Shown here in pieces: positions 49,821 through 62,262 of a stretch of DNA of 64,000 nucleotides. Position numbers and translations under genes: made by a program. Position 1 is the first letter of the stretch. Each line of letters starts with the position of its first letter. This stretch comes from Synanceia verrucosa. Lineage: Eukaryota; Chordata; Actinopteri; Perciformes; Synanceiidae. The stretch lies in assembly GCA_029721515.1 (NCBI GenBank), contig CM056569.1, positions 13,643,507-13,707,506 on the forward strand, in the 5' to 3' direction. The notes under the pieces are model-generated. The model ran no database searches. It was not told the origin of the DNA and was given only the letters and a program-made list of their open reading frames with translations.

Positions 49821-52495
49821 AGAAATCTCAACCTGCTCTCCTTATTCTCCTTTATTAGAGGAAAACAACGGTAAAAAAGTTTGAAGGAAAAAAAATGTAG
49901 TGGGTTTGGTGCTCTGTGGTAGTTGTATGACAGTCACTACTTGTACATGCACTTCAAGTTTCCACGGGAATTTTCCATTTGAAAAGAAAAACTGAATTTT
50001 GTTCATCTAGTTCAGAGACTGAGAGGAATCCAGTTTGCACAAATGGAACAGAAACCTACTTAAAAAGATGACTTTAATTTATAAATAGTCTGATCATATT
50101 TGGTTACTAAACCACTCACTGGGCCAATATTACGGAAATATAACAATATGCTTGTCAGGTCACAGTGTATTGGTTAACCCTACTTGGAGCATTGTTTTGT
50201 GCTTAATAAATTCATCTAAACTCCCACTGAAACTGAACACAACTGAATTAATGTTCCTTTTATCAGTATGGAGTTTGACCATTAGACGTATTAATGCTTC
50301 ATTCACCTCCCATCATGGCCTGATAACCTGCTGCTGTACTGAAACAAAGCCAGAGCTGCAAATGAATCTCTAATGCAGGAATTTCAACTGAGGGTCACGA
50401 GTCAAAACATCTTTATGCAACAGAGACATTTAGCGTGTGTTACTGATAGTTAGGCAGCAAGAAATGTTTCTCACTTGATCTCTGAAGTTATGTCAGGTAT
50501 GATTATTAAGGCATATATATGTTCTTCTGGTTCAGCACCAGTCTCATCACTGATACTGGAAAATACACTCATGTGGGTCTGTAAGCTTAAACAAACATCT
50601 GGTGTCTCCAGCTCTCATTCACTGCTTATGATCACAGCAGGCCACTCCTGAAGTCTGCTTTTTGGCTTCAGATGAGAGTTGTTCATGTTCACAAAACTTT
50701 GATTGCAGAACACAAGAATAACATATGTCCTGAAATAAGTGGTATTCCAGTTTAAGGTTGGCCTGCAATGTGGATGAAGTAGTTCTGATCCTGCAGAGTG
50801 CCACAAGGTTTCCATTTAAACCGGTTTGAATGATTTACCAGGTTACCGGTGCACTTTTTTTTCCCATTTCACTGCATTCATCTTCAGTTTCTCTGTGGCT
50901 AGCAGTACATAAGCACAGACATATAGTGCTGTATATGCACACAATACATTTTAATGAGTCTTTGCAGAGACTGAAGGACACCAGTTTCCACATGTGCTTC
51001 ACATTCTCAGAATAAGCTCGCCCCGCTTCGCTCTTTCTCTTTTGCTATTTTGAGGAATTATTTCTTTTGACAGTCATCTGGACTTGAGTTGAGAGTTGGT
51101 GAAACTTTGATGACACTTACTATTGTATAAATGAAAATATGAAAATCTAATCCCTCCCTTTCTGTGGAAAATTCTTCTTCCTCCCAGCAATGATCACAGA
51201 ATTACAAAATTGGGCATTTTGGAGGAGAACAATACAGGAAAATGACATGATGCTTTATGAGTTTAACAGTTGCTAGACACATTAAGAGAAATATTTACGT
51301 CCTCAAACATCAAAAAGACATTCTGAAAATGTTTTTGGGACGTTGTGTTGTAGTTATTTTTATTTGAATCTTTGAACGGTTTGAGTAACGTGCAAACAAT
51401 CACTTCTTCTACAGACTGTCTCTTGTTTGCATGCATGGAGTATATACATCCCTGTGTTATTATTTACCTTAGTTTGGAGCTCCTGTAGTCATCAACAAGG
51501 CTGTGGTGCATCGTCTTCAACCCTCTTGAGCTGGCGTCAAAAAAAAGGGAGACAAAAGGTCAAAGAACTAAAATATAAAATAAAGTGAGAAGCTGTCTTG
51601 TCTAATTGAAAGCCGACACTGCCAGCTTTGTCTTTTTCTATGTAAAGCTGGCCTGAAATGATTATATGGTTATCATAATAGCTTTTAGAGTTTTATCAAG
51701 ATCCTGGCAAGTACTGTATGCACCTGTGCTCCTGACAAACTTGCGACTCCCATCTTCCCTACCAACTCCTAATCCTGGGATTGACAGCTGGTGCCTGTGG
51801 GGAGCACGATGAATAATTTGTGGGCAGAAAGAGCTGCAGGCAGCCGGAAAATTCAGAGACAAAAGTAATAAAATGGTGAAGTCAACAGCTTCATGAACTA
51901 TTTATCTTTCTGGGACCGATATGTCCTCCTTCAGTCTCTTTCTGTACTGTTCCACTCCAGCCACCTCACTTGTCAAAGCCCACAGCAGTCCAGCCTTTAT
52001 TGAAACTTTGATTCAGTTTCCCAAGTTGTCACTTTCTAAGGACTGCGTGCAATAACGGAGACAGGTTATTGGGGAGGAGAACAGAGAAAGGGACTAATGA
52101 AAAAAGAAACCTTTACCAGACAGAAAAAGAGGCAAGAAGTCTCACACAGTGTGATCTGAGGCCGTGGAAGCATAAAAGTTGACAATGATCAATAACATTA
52201 ATGTGGGCTGCTGCTGCAGACAGTCTGCTTCAGGCAGATGAAATATCTGCTGCTGAAAAACACAACAGACAGTGACAGTAAAGCTACTGTGTGATATTCA
52301 GCCCTCAAAAGTTTCTTGTAGGCTTGATTCCACTTATCAATGATGGGTTTAAAGTTAGATGCATTCTCACAAAACTACACAACATAGAAAGTTAACACAC
52401 TGAAACCTAGGTTATATATACATACACTTTCTGCATGTAGCATTAACATTATTTCTGGATTAAACATTCATATCAACGTAATAATAAATGACATG
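49821..52495. other. Non-coding stretch, no gene seen
   Basis: No recognised exon. Several overlapping frames at 50615-50830 on the minus strand have no splice support. Confidence 0.5.
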
Positions 52496-52590
52496 AACAT
52501 GGCTCACATGGCTAACGTTAGCATAGTTAAAGTTAGCTGTTAGTAAACACTTAGCTAGCTTAGCAAGTGTTAGCTAACATTAGCTACCTC
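52496..52590. repeat. Cluster of GTTAGC/GCTAAC palindromic motifs
   Basis: Within about 95 bp there are many copies of the GCTA/TAGC core: GGCTAACGTTAGCA, AAGTTAGCTGTTAG, CTTAGCTAGCTTAGC, GTGTTAGCTAACATTAGCTA. GCTAACGTTAGC-type runs are frequent in fish DNA, often near hAT-derived sequence. No coding potential. Confidence 0.5.
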
Positions 52591-53552
52591 ACAGACGGTA
52601 CGCAGCAAAGTGACGTGTGCTCACTTTATACAGCAACAGCTTTATGGATCAATAGCAGTTATTAGTGTAAATGAATATTATGTTTCTGTTTGTTTTCTGT
52701 GAAGACTGAGGCTGATAACGTCAGTCTTAACAGCTTCAGACTTTTTCTATAACTGGTCAGGTTAGCTGGAGGTTTTTTCTAATTGCTGCGCATGTGCACT
52801 CAGTATGGAAGCCCATGAGGGACCAAAGTGACGTAAACCTGAAAATAAAACTTTAACAATTCCACAATTACATTATATATTTTTTTTAGCAATGTGTGTG
52901 TGTACTGAGTAAAAGTTAGCATACTGGTATGAGCTTTCTATGGTCATATTAAAGCTGCACAGTGGACACAGCATAATACAAATCTGAAAATTAAAGTGTA
53001 AACCAAAATGTAACTTCATGCATGCAGGCCTTTGAGGAGTAGGATTTGAGTAAAAAAAAGGCATTTGATTTTTGATATATTCAAATACTTATATGGTCAA
53101 TATTCAAATATTAAATCACAACTTAAAATTAAAATGCAACATGAAAAAAATAACCTGACTTTCCACTTAATATGCAATTTAAAAAAAAAAAAAAAGATTT
53201 CCAAAGATAAACTTTAAATGCATCATTTATATTTACATGTCATCATTCTCTTTTGGTGTCATCGTGAAACTGAAAAATGAAATCTGGCAGTCCTCTAATG
53301 AAGGCTAGTCTAAAGTTAGGAGGTTAATCATCCATGTAAACGGCTCATTTTTCAGGTAGTCTGTTGATTAAGTTTGTTGATGCTAATATGAGAATGATGT
53401 CAGGCAGTTGTTAAGAGATGAAATCTAACCCTGCACTGTCAGAAAAGAACCCCAAGTTGCTTGCAAAATACAATTAAATACAATTACTATAAACCCATAG
53501 CATTATCCTGCCTATTAAGTGTTTATGTGTGAACTACAGAAGGGTTTCCTCT
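52591..53552. other. Non-coding AT-rich stretch
   Basis: ATTCAAATA motifs recur at about 53075-53120 and resemble the margins of the hAT remnant at 12.6-13.4 kb. A poly-A run of about 15 bp lies at about 53181. No exon was seen. Confidence 0.45.
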
Positions 53553-53605
53553 AGATAGATACTTTATTCATCTCACAGAGAAATTAACAGTTACATTGCA
53601 AACTT
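53553..53605 (-). repeat. Fragment of a fish SINE/LINE 3' tail
   Basis: Reads AGATAGATACTTTATTCATC then TCACAGAGAAATT. This is the reverse complement of a tail of the AATTTC..GATGAATAAAGTATC type, similar to the tail near 3395-3508. Short and diverged. Confidence 0.45.
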
Positions 53606-54901
53606 TGACTGAAAACAATACCTGAGTATCATCTGACCTATAAGCCCCCCTGTCTTTTTGACCTTGCAACAGATGTACTATTTATGTAACAGGTGTTAAC
53701 AGGTTTTGCATTTCCGTTTCACTGAGCATTGGCTCCCATTTGTTTTCAGGACAATATCTTAATTTTTGCAACTCTGAAGGCTCTTATATCTTAAGTAAAT
53801 ATTTGCTAAAATTATACAAATTTATTCAAAAATAACTAGGTTTATTTTAATTAACTAGATTTTCCCTGAGTCATCAAGAGCAGCAGGGAAGGCTTGCCCC
53901 AGCTTTAAATAGAGCCTAGTGTGAACTCATGCTAAAGCTATGTAAATTATTAGCTTCATTGATGTCTGAAGGCCATTTTGTTATCTAAATAGCTGAGAAA
54001 GTGCATCTTCATTATAATCTCATCTGCCATTCCCCTGAGGTTTAAATTCACATTGAAATCTCTCTGTCTCTACATGAACATGAGTGTGAAAAATCACACG
54101 CCCGCCTCTTATTTTTGACCTATCTCAAGCTTTTAGAGCGAGGTAAAAATGCAGGGGTGTTCCTATCAGCAAGTTGACCCTAGTTGAGCAGAGCCACTTC
54201 CATGATTTCCTCTAAAGGGTAAGTACTGAAGGCCACTGTAACAGGGATGACTCTGCTCTGAGTGCTCTTTCACCGTCTCGCCCTCTTTTCTGCCGCTTTG
54301 ATTGTCCGACCCATCACACAAGACGGAGTTCATGGTCCCACTTCTGTCATGTTTTATTTAAAAACAGAGATTAAACATTAAATTCTCTCCAAATCCTTTT
54401 TTTTCTCATGTGAGAGAGTGAGGCAAAGCTCTGCTGTTTGTGATAGGGTCAGTCATTACAGAGAGCTCATAATGCAGTTCACCTCACTTACCGCTCCAAA
54501 TTATTGCTGTTGTCAGAGTGCTCCCGGCCACAATTTGCTAAAGAAAGACAAACACAGTTAACAAATATACTGTAGGAAAAGATTGTCTCAGAATAAAACA
54601 GCAATTCATTTTGGAATATTAAAAGCAAAGTTTGCAAACAAATTGAAAGAAATATTTTAGGGATAATTGCATTCTAAAACCTTCCCTTAAATGCCGTAAT
54701 CCAGAGAAAAGTAATTTTCTACTGTTTAAAGTGTATCCCACTGACATAATTTAAATGGAAAAAGCAGGAGAATAGGTAGACTGGTCATTTTATAAATCAA
54801 ATCAGTAGGCCTGGGTGCATTTTAAGGCTAATCCCACAGTTTTTAAGCAGAATTGTAGGACCATTACACAGCTGTACATTGAGAAACCCTTTGAAGAAGA
54901 T
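53606..54901. other. Non-coding stretch, no gene seen
   Basis: No exon, RNA gene or repeat boundary recognised. Confidence 0.5.
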
Positions 54902-55167
54902 GATTTACTTTATTCGTCCTAAATAAGGCAATGACAGTTTTCACTCTGTTTGTATTATTTTTCTGTTGCACATCACACACACATGCATTTATGGAGAGCT
55001 GTCAGAGTGAGGGGGCTGCCACGTATCCAGGCACCCCAAGCAGTTGGAGATTCTGCCTTGATCAAGGGCATCGGAGCAGTGCCCAGGAGGCAAAACAGGC
55101 ACCTCTCCAGCTACCAGTCCACTCACCAGCCTTGGTCTGACCTGGACTTGAACCAACGACACGGCCC
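54902..55167 (-). mobile_element. tRNA-derived SINE, minus strand, 5' end incomplete
   Basis: Read on the minus strand it starts near the tRNA-like head with a B box GGTTCAAGTCC (55144-55154). It continues AGTGGACTGGTAGCTGGAGA, GGTGCCTGTTTTGCCTCCTG, GGGCACTGC, then GCAGCCCCCTCACTCTGACA, and ends in GGACGAATAAAGTAAATC. The order (tRNA head, GGACTGGTGGCTGGAGAGGTGCC body, CACTCACTCTGACA, AATAAAG tail) matches a common teleost SINE as I recall it. The A-box end of the head is missing and is replaced by the oppositely oriented V-SINE at 55168. Confidence 0.7.
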
Positions 55168-55453
55168 GGAGCCTTTCTGTGTGGAGTTTGCATGTTCTCC
55201 CCGTGTCTGCGCGGGTTCTCTCCGGGTACTCCGGCTTCCTCCCACCATCCAAAAACATGCATGGGGATTAGGTTAATTGGCTAATTTAAATTGACTGTAG
55301 GTGAATGTGAGTGTTTGTCTGTCTCTATGTGTCCTGTGATGAACTGGAGACTTGTCCAGGGTGTACCCTGCCTTTCACTCTAAGACAGCTGGGATAGGCT
55401 CCAGCCCCCCCGTGACCCTATGAGGATAAGCGGTAGATGATGGCTGGATGGAT
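55168..55453 (+). mobile_element. V-SINE lacking its tRNA head
   Basis: From GGAGCCTTTCTGTGTGGAGT it runs through the conserved central domain, the 3' part (GATGAACTGGAGACTTGTCC, GACAGCTGGGATAGGCTCC) and the GGTAGATGATGGCTGGATGG tail. The tRNA-derived head is absent. It begins exactly where the oppositely oriented SINE ends. Confidence 0.88.
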
Positions 55454-55940
55454 TAATAACTTAAAAATAATGGTGAATGAAACACACATTTAAAACTAAA
55501 TATGAGTATAAAAAGCCCATTTGCATCTATTAGTGCAACATCCCTTCAAAACATTCTATATATTATACCTGGGCATATTATAGCCACTGGCAAAGGTTGT
55601 ATTTACTGTATATAGCTGCTCTATCTATGCATTACTGCGCAGTAGTTTTCTTACCTTGTCAGTGTGAGCGGATGTGGACATGCATGTTTGTCAGTGCTTT
55701 GAACTGACTGAAACGTGAAGGTGAGTCAGCAGGGAGCTGATGCTGGAATGAGCAGGATTGATGTGCTCACAGCAGACGGCCTCGGATCCATCATCAGCCT
55801 GTCTGAGCTGGGCTCCTGGGCTTATTCAGTGTGGAGTATACCTGCAGCATGGTGCCCTTTACAAGTCTCTGCTGCACAGGAGGCCACTGCAGAGGTCATT
55901 GTAGTGGCTTTTCTCCCCACGAGTGAATACAAGCGTGCGT
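55454..55940. other. Non-coding stretch, no gene seen
   Basis: No recognised exon. Frames on both strands around 55715-56020 are interrupted by the microsatellite. Confidence 0.45.
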
Positions 55941-55942
55941 GC

Positions 55943-55976
<34 letters not shown>
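55941..55976. repeat. CA microsatellite
   Basis: About 36 bp of (CA)n with one GCAC interruption on the left. Confidence 0.94.
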
Positions 55977-55978
<2 letters not shown>

Positions 55979-57425
55979 ACAACACCTACTGTTGCTGAGC
56001 AGACCTGCACAGAGGGCTAAATTAGGAACAAAGCTGTAATAGCCGGATTTGTTACTGGAGCAGATTCGTTGAATGTTGTGCGTCAGACAGAGCAGCTGTG
56101 TGTCTAGACGTGGCTACTTAGCGCTGGAACAGAAGTAACACACTCCTTCATACCCTGGTACAAACCAGAAAAAGCAAGTGTGCATCCACAACACAAAAAA
56201 CACACGACATGAGATACAAGAGACACGTTTTACCTTTATAATGGTGAGTAGAGGTTGTTGCTGCTCTTTCACCGTGAGTCTATCATGTGTTGCCCCTGAA
56301 AATTCAATAACTGAAGCAGGTTTGAATCTAGTTCCACACACTCTAAAGGCTCAATGTCAGTTCAGGGCAGAAGTAGAGTAAATAATTAAATGAATGAATA
56401 AATGAATAAATGGCCTCCTGTCTGTATCGAGCTGTGGCAGTCCACACAAATTATACATCAACAGCACGTTTCGATGATTGGTTCGTATCAAATTTAATGA
56501 TTTATGTTTTTTTTTAAAAAAAAAAAAAAACACCTCATTAACAGTAGCTACTGTAGTTCATTAACATCACAAACCCACCAAAGAAAACAAACATATGAAA
56601 ATCAATTACTGTAATCATCCTAAATATTAAGTTGTTACATTTCAGTCAAGCAACGTCAGTCATGTGTTTCCAGCAACATTTCTAATGCTGTCATTGATTC
56701 CTGATGGTATTAAGAGATTAAACGGTTGTCCCCTCCTTTCCATGTTGTTGACAAGCGTTGTGACTCATTACGGCCATTAGCATTAAGCTGGCTCATCAAT
56801 AAGCACTTGGCTGATCCATCAGTCTTCCTCTGATGTCGCCCAGGGGACCCCCACTGTAGAGCCCTGCCAGCTCTGAGCACCCTTGATCTGTCGGTCACTA
56901 CCAACACATTCACCTGTCCTCAAGTGTCACCGCCAGCCTCTATTTGTTCACGCTCTTTGTAGATGTTGCTGTACATGTGGAGCGAGTGTAAGCACTTGTG
57001 CCTGTCAGCATGTTGGTGAGATTGTCAGTGCATTCTTGTCATTTTGTTTTGTTTTGACTTGATCACTGAGGCCTTGAATGTGTGTGGGCGGCTGCACATG
57101 CGTGGGAGAGACAAAACGCAGGGAGTCTCTCCAAGTTAGTGTTTTTGCTGTAGCCGTCAGCTTTCGCAATGTCTTGTACTGAGTTTTTATGTATGCCATG
57201 TAGGTGTCGGTATGTATGTGTGGGTAAGTGTTGGGTATGGCAGTGTCAGTCAGCGTGAGACTATTCAGTGTCAACGTGTGACAGCCAGCCGGAGTCTGAT
57301 GTGATGGTGTGCTACAGTGAATGACAATGTCTCGACTCAGAAACCAGTGTGTCTTCTTTGAGAGGGGATGTGTAACAAACAGAGGCACAAAGAGAGACAG
57401 GAGAAGGGACAGACATTGGTGGGTG
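55977..57425. other. Non-coding stretch downstream of the serpin exon
   Basis: This lies 3' of the minus-strand serpin stop and should contain its 3' untranslated region. I see no AATAAA on the minus strand (TTTATT on plus) within about 700 bp of the stop. A possible ATTAAA (TTTAAT on plus) lies near 56494. An AATGAATAA-type short tandem run is at about 56389-56412, and a poly-A tract at about 56515-56530. Confidence 0.4.
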
Positions 57426-57731
57426 TTACAGCTCATCGTGGAGGACCTCCCCCTCTACGTGGTCCACGGCTCCAATCAGCAGCAGGGCTCCGGTGGCGTT
57501 GTCTCTGACAAAGACGATGAAGGGGTGATCGGCGTAGAACAGCTTGGGATGTTCTATGTGCTCCTCTTCTAGATCTGAGCTTCCTTTCCCTGCTTGAGCC
57601 GCCAGCTCGAGGGACGCCCAGTGGAGCACTCCACCCAGGTGGAGCTTCCCCTTGCCTTTGTCAGACACTCCGGTGAAATCGGCTGCCTTTTGGTCCCAGG
57701 CGTCGGTCAAACCCAGAGCAGTCAACTCTTT
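57426..57731 (-). CDS. serpinh1-like: Serpin H (HSP47-like) last coding exon
   Basis: HSP47 serpins are non-inhibitory ER chaperones that bind procollagen triple helices and recycle through a C-terminal KDEL-type signal. On the minus strand a pyrimidine-rich tract and CCACCAG end at 57732, and the exon opens in phase 0 with K-E-L-T-A-L-G-L-T. It runs 101 codons to TAA at 57426-57428. The signature KLFYADHPFIVFVRD aligns with KLFYADHPFIFLVRD of vertebrate HSP47. The protein ends in HDEL, whereas mammalian HSP47 ends in RDEL. The exon boundary matches that of the mammalian last exon (DLQ/KHLAGLGL). The reactive-loop region (GKGSSDLEEEHIEH) is short and acidic, lacking the small-residue hinge of inhibitory serpins. 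I cannot say whether this is serpinh1 or another fish paralogue. Upstream exons were not identified between 57732 and 64000. Confidence 0.87.
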   Translation of the reverse strand, partial: KELTALGLTDAWDQKAADFTGVSDKGKGKLHLGGVLHWASLELAAQAGKGSSDLEEEHIEHPKLFYADHPFIVFVRDNATGALLLIGAVDHVEGEVLHDEL

Positions 57732-59634
57732 CTGGTGGGGGGGAAAAAAAAAATACAGAGTGATGGTATTTATGCACTCCTTTGAGTCAATTCACCCAGC
57801 TTTGAGGCCGTTCTTTATAGAGACGTCCTGCAAGCGCATGCAACTGCCAGAAAACTGATTATGTACGCAAGGAGTCCAAACAACGAGAGGGCAGGAAAGC
57901 ATATTTTAAAGTTTCATGATGCTGTGACCCTCAGAAGCAAGAGGAACGCAGTGCCCTTCCTGAACCTCTCTATACCATTAACATAGAAGCAAACCTACCC
58001 TCCAAAACTGTCAATCAGCAGCGTCTCTAAAGGAGTTTTTGACCATATAATGTTTATTTACATCCTATCCTCAAAATCCAGGATGGGAAAGGAGGCTGAC
58101 AGTTGCCCTTGTTGTGAGCTGGCAGAACAAAGTGGGCGACAGGCAGAGAGGAGACGGAAAGGAGGAAGCAGAGGATGAATAATTTAAGAGTGATGCCCCG
58201 TGACCTCAGCACCTCCTTTGTTTTGGCTCTGATATGAATTCCACAGAAAATCGTCGCCATGACAGGTAGTTTATCCTCCCATGGCAGAGGGCCACTCACA
58301 GTGACAGGCTCCTCCAGGGGCCAGATGAGAGCATGTGTGGGTGTGAGCGTGTGCACTTGTGTGGTGGAAGATGAGCGGGAGGCCGCGGCGAGGAACCAAA
58401 CCTGCACAGGAAGGCTGAAAAATCGAGTTTTCCAGCATCGTTTCAACTTTCACTGACTAAACTTCATTGGAAATATCTTTACACCGGCAGGCAGGAGCAG
58501 TGAGTCATGTGGATGAGTTGTCTGCGTGAATGTGAAAGCTCTGCGGGTGCAGCCTCGCTGACTTTGGCTTTCTTCTCAAAACCACATTGTTACAGCTCAG
58601 CATAACACTGCTCAGCTCTTAAAACCACATGCTAATGGACAATTGTAATAATCCATGTAGAATGTCTGTGCTTCTACTTAAAGTTGAGATGTGCACGTGA
58701 GAGGAAGTTGGACCGCATCATGTTGGCTTAACATGAAACAAGTAGATGTATATACAGTTTTAGCATCTGTCAATTCCATCCTGATGTTTTCATGCCAGGC
58801 TCTCCTTCCACGCACATACCTCCTGCTCTAATGCACTTCTATTGTCCTCATCCATTATTCCTCTGCTCTTCTTCCACACGCTACCACTACATCACTGTCT
58901 TCCTCCGCTGCTCTGCCACTTGCCTGGCATCCCCATCCCTCATCTGCCCGGCCTGCCTTTATTTTATCCCACTCTGTCTCTCTTTCTTTGTCTGCTCCTA
59001 ACTCAGACCTTTTTTCCCTCCCAGCCTCATCCTTCTCTTTCTTTGACAGGCCAGCTCTGGCCCAGCCTACATCGCTCTCTCTAAACTTCTCCATCCCCGC
59101 GTGCAATCATTTCAAGGGCCTTTTTGCTCCTCATCTAATGAGAAAACAGAAGTGTGAGGAAAAGCAGCTGGTGTCACTGGAGTCCAGCCGTCCTCATGCT
59201 CTTCACCTGTTCTCCATGAGGATCCAGCTCACTTGGCCTGCAGTAGTGAAGGTGCCACTACGAGGCTTATAAATAGTACCAACGTGACCTAGCCTTCCTC
59301 TCTGACTCTTGCTCTGCTTGTCAAGGCAGAAGTGCTTGGTTAATTTAGTATTTAAGCTATAACGCGTTTAAAAATTAAGAGACCCGGAGGCGGCACAGAA
59401 CAGGGGTGTTGGAGGTGCCTATGGAGGCCTAGTGCTCAACCGAGGCGTGGCACTGCATTACGTGGGGAGAAAAAACCTCTGGGAGGTGCTCTATGGCTGC
59501 CCTTTCTCTTCGAGGCACCCCATGAATCTTAGATGGAGCAGCACTGGGCGGACTGCTGATGCCTCGCACACACCATCAATGAGCTATTTGTCTGCGAGTG
59601 AAAGCCACAGGCATTGTCAGCTGGTGGTTTCCTC
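57732..59634. other. Probable serpin intron, no other exon recognised
   Basis: Presumed intron 5' of the serpin exon on the minus strand. Open frames on both strands at 58054-58456 do not resemble HSP47. A pyrimidine-rich tract lies at about 58790-59060. Confidence 0.4.
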
Positions 59635-59638
59635 TGTG

Positions 59639-59671
<33 letters not shown>
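59635..59671. repeat. GT microsatellite
   Basis: About 37 bp of (GT)n with one GCG interruption. Confidence 0.94.
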
Positions 59672-61328
59672 AGGGCTTACTCAGCCTACAGCAGTGCAGT
59701 GTGAGCGAGCAGGAGGTAGCATGGCATCCAGCCTGGGGCGTGCAGCACTCTGCGTCACATTATTTCAGCTCAATGGTTGAGCCCACTAAGTAGCTTGTTG
59801 GATGTACCTGTGGGGGTTTAAAGGGGATAGGTTGTGGCAGCCAGGACATGTTACAGCTCTGTCTGTGAGGAGTCACTGCAGCGGATGTGAAAAGACAAGA
59901 GCAGTCTTTAATATTGACAATGGGGGGGAAGAAGAAAAGAAAAGCTCAAAGAGTTAAAACAGGGAGACTATTGTGCCTTTTTCAATCAGCTGCTGTTTGC
60001 AACCTACAGGACTTGAACTAAGAAAAGAGTTACACATAAATATGTCCACCAAAATCAACAGAGAAAATGCCATGAAAAAGCCTGTATAGTGTAGAATCAA
60101 AAGTACTTGTGCAACTATTGCATTATTGATCATATTCTGCATTAATCATCTGTGAAAATGTCAAAACGTAGTAAAATTATCCACAAATATACGCATATAC
60201 TCATTCCCAATGCTTGTTTTGCCAAGTAAGAGAGGCAGCAAATCCTCACAAATAATCAGTAGCTGTACGGTTAAAGAACACACACCGTCTCTGGTGGGCC
60301 TTTGTTGCATGTCACCTCCTTATGTTTCCCATCTGTGAAAACATGAGGAAAAAAAAAAAAAACTTTTCCCTCCAACTTGTTTTGTAGATTGAAAAAATAA
60401 GGACCTCATCCTGGCAAATCAATTTTTTCCACTTGTTCTGAAATTATAAACATAGGAAAGAAAACAATTTAGATCAGACCTGCAATGTTTATCCAGAAGA
60501 ATTACTTGGATTCCTTAAACGCCTGCATTGTTTTATCTCCCCAGTGTCAACATAAACTAAGTCGCTCCAGTCGATAGTGATGCCTACATCGTGCCTCTGA
60601 TCCGTCCAACAATCATAAAAAACTAAGAGTAAAACCTTGATTGCTCCTTAAAATTTGACACCTCCTGTTCCCTCTTGGCTTACAAATCACACTCGCAAAA
60701 TGATTCTTTTAAGCCGTCGCCACCTTAAAACAACTACAGACGTGTTGGGCTTAATTTAATACTGCCCTTAACAATCTGTGTGGGTGTTTTCAAGTGTGCA
60801 GTATGTGGCACTGGCATCATCACGCACACATCTGATGCAGGCTTTGGAAAAAAAGAAAAAAAAACTCTCTTTCTATCAGCTCCCTTGAGGCTTGAAAGCA
60901 TCTCCATCTTTTTATTGAGCCTCATCAGCGATACAGCTATTTGTATCTTACTTACATGGGCTTTTACCTCTTTTGGACAGTCAATACGCTCTGCGTGTCT
61001 CATTCACTCGCTCACATATGGACTGCTTTTTATTCTACAAGGCTATTGTGGCACAAATGAAAGCAGGAAAAAAAGAGAAGCCTTAGCTTTCAGTGTGATA
61101 TTTAACTCACAGCTATGAAACACATCTGATTAATTCATATGATGCAGGGTGATGGAAGCTGTGTTAAAACAGCCATCCTTTGACACTGTATACCATGGAG
61201 TGTGCTCTTGTAAATATTTGATGGCCTTTTGACCTCATTAGCTGTGATTGAGTGAGCTCTCCGGTGCACACTCATATGTCTTAGTCACCGACTGGAGATA
61301 CAGCCAGGATGGAGCTCAGGCTCCACCA

Positions 61329-61329
<1 letters not shown>
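59672..61329. other. Non-coding stretch, no gene seen
   Basis: No recognised exon. A poly-A tract lies at about 60350-60361. Confidence 0.45.

Positions 61330-61388
<59 letters not shown>
61330..61388. repeat. Long GT microsatellite
   Basis: About 59 bp of uninterrupted (GT)n. Confidence 0.97.
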
Positions 61389-61389
<1 letters not shown>

Positions 61390-62099
61390 CCTGGTCAGCA
61401 GTGGATCAGAGACGCAGGGAGAGAGCGATGAGGGTGGTTTATCCGCTGACCTCTGGGCCAGGCTCGTTAAGAGGGTTCTCCGTCTCACAACTGCAGACTT
61501 CACCACAGTCTGCCCTTCACCAGAGGAGAACACCACAAATACAGGGAGATGGAAAGAAAGGAAAAAGGCAGGATCTTGTAGCTATTTATAGTCGTCTGTG
61601 TCTTGTCCCCGAGCAATCATTGACCCCCCCCTCGTCCTCCTCCACCTCTTCTGCTCACTTGCCTGCCGAATGTCACTCCTATTTAGGTCAGCAGAGGCGA
61701 TGTGAGGCCGCTGACTGATGGTGTATTACAGTCACATGTGAGAGCTTCAGAGAGGAATTAGATCTGTGGGACTGATGTGACGGAGAGAGAGCAGAGGTGA
61801 GGGAGGAATGGGTGGCAAATCCAGGTAACGTGACACAGAGGTGAACCGCTTGCTTTGTTCCCATTTGCCTTGCGCAGAGGACACTAGCGTTGGGGTTGAT
61901 CTGTTTTTTGTCCACATGCCGCCTTCTATTCGAGGCACTGACAGACAGAGTGGAAAACAGTGTTAACGCATGTTGATGAGCAATTATTTGCCCGACCCAA
62001 TTGGAAAAGTGATGGTCAGAGAAGACATGTCAGGCTGTCACTGGCCAGAGGGGTTGGACAGGCAGATGAAATGAGATCGAAGAGGGTTAAAAGTTTGTT
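61389..62099. other. Non-coding stretch, no gene seen
   Basis: No recognised exon or repeat boundary. Confidence 0.45.
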
Positions 62100-62262
62100 C
62101 AGAGCTTTATCCTTTTCATAATGACTCCTCAAATGCCCCTCTCCTTCTCCAAACAAAGCCAGACGGCTCTCGATGAAGCCAAAACATCCAAGCGCTTGGC
62201 CATAATTAGGTTACATAATGAGAGAAAAGCTACTTTTAGTTATTTGCAAGAGCCGAAGTCCC
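62100..62262. promoter_or_regulatory. Possible conserved non-coding element
   Basis: A compact non-repetitive block with TTTTCATAATGACTCC, GGCCATAATTAGGTTACAT and AATGAGAGAAAAGCTACTTT. It contains TAATTA-type homeodomain cores and a CTACTTTTAGTTATT that resembles an MEF2-like AT-rich site. Motifs are seen; function is inferred. Confidence 0.25.

Noticed and set aside
58054..58456. Minus-strand 130-codon frame as an upstream serpin exon
   Set aside because: No HSP47 motif in it; composition and the opposite-strand frame are equally unremarkable.
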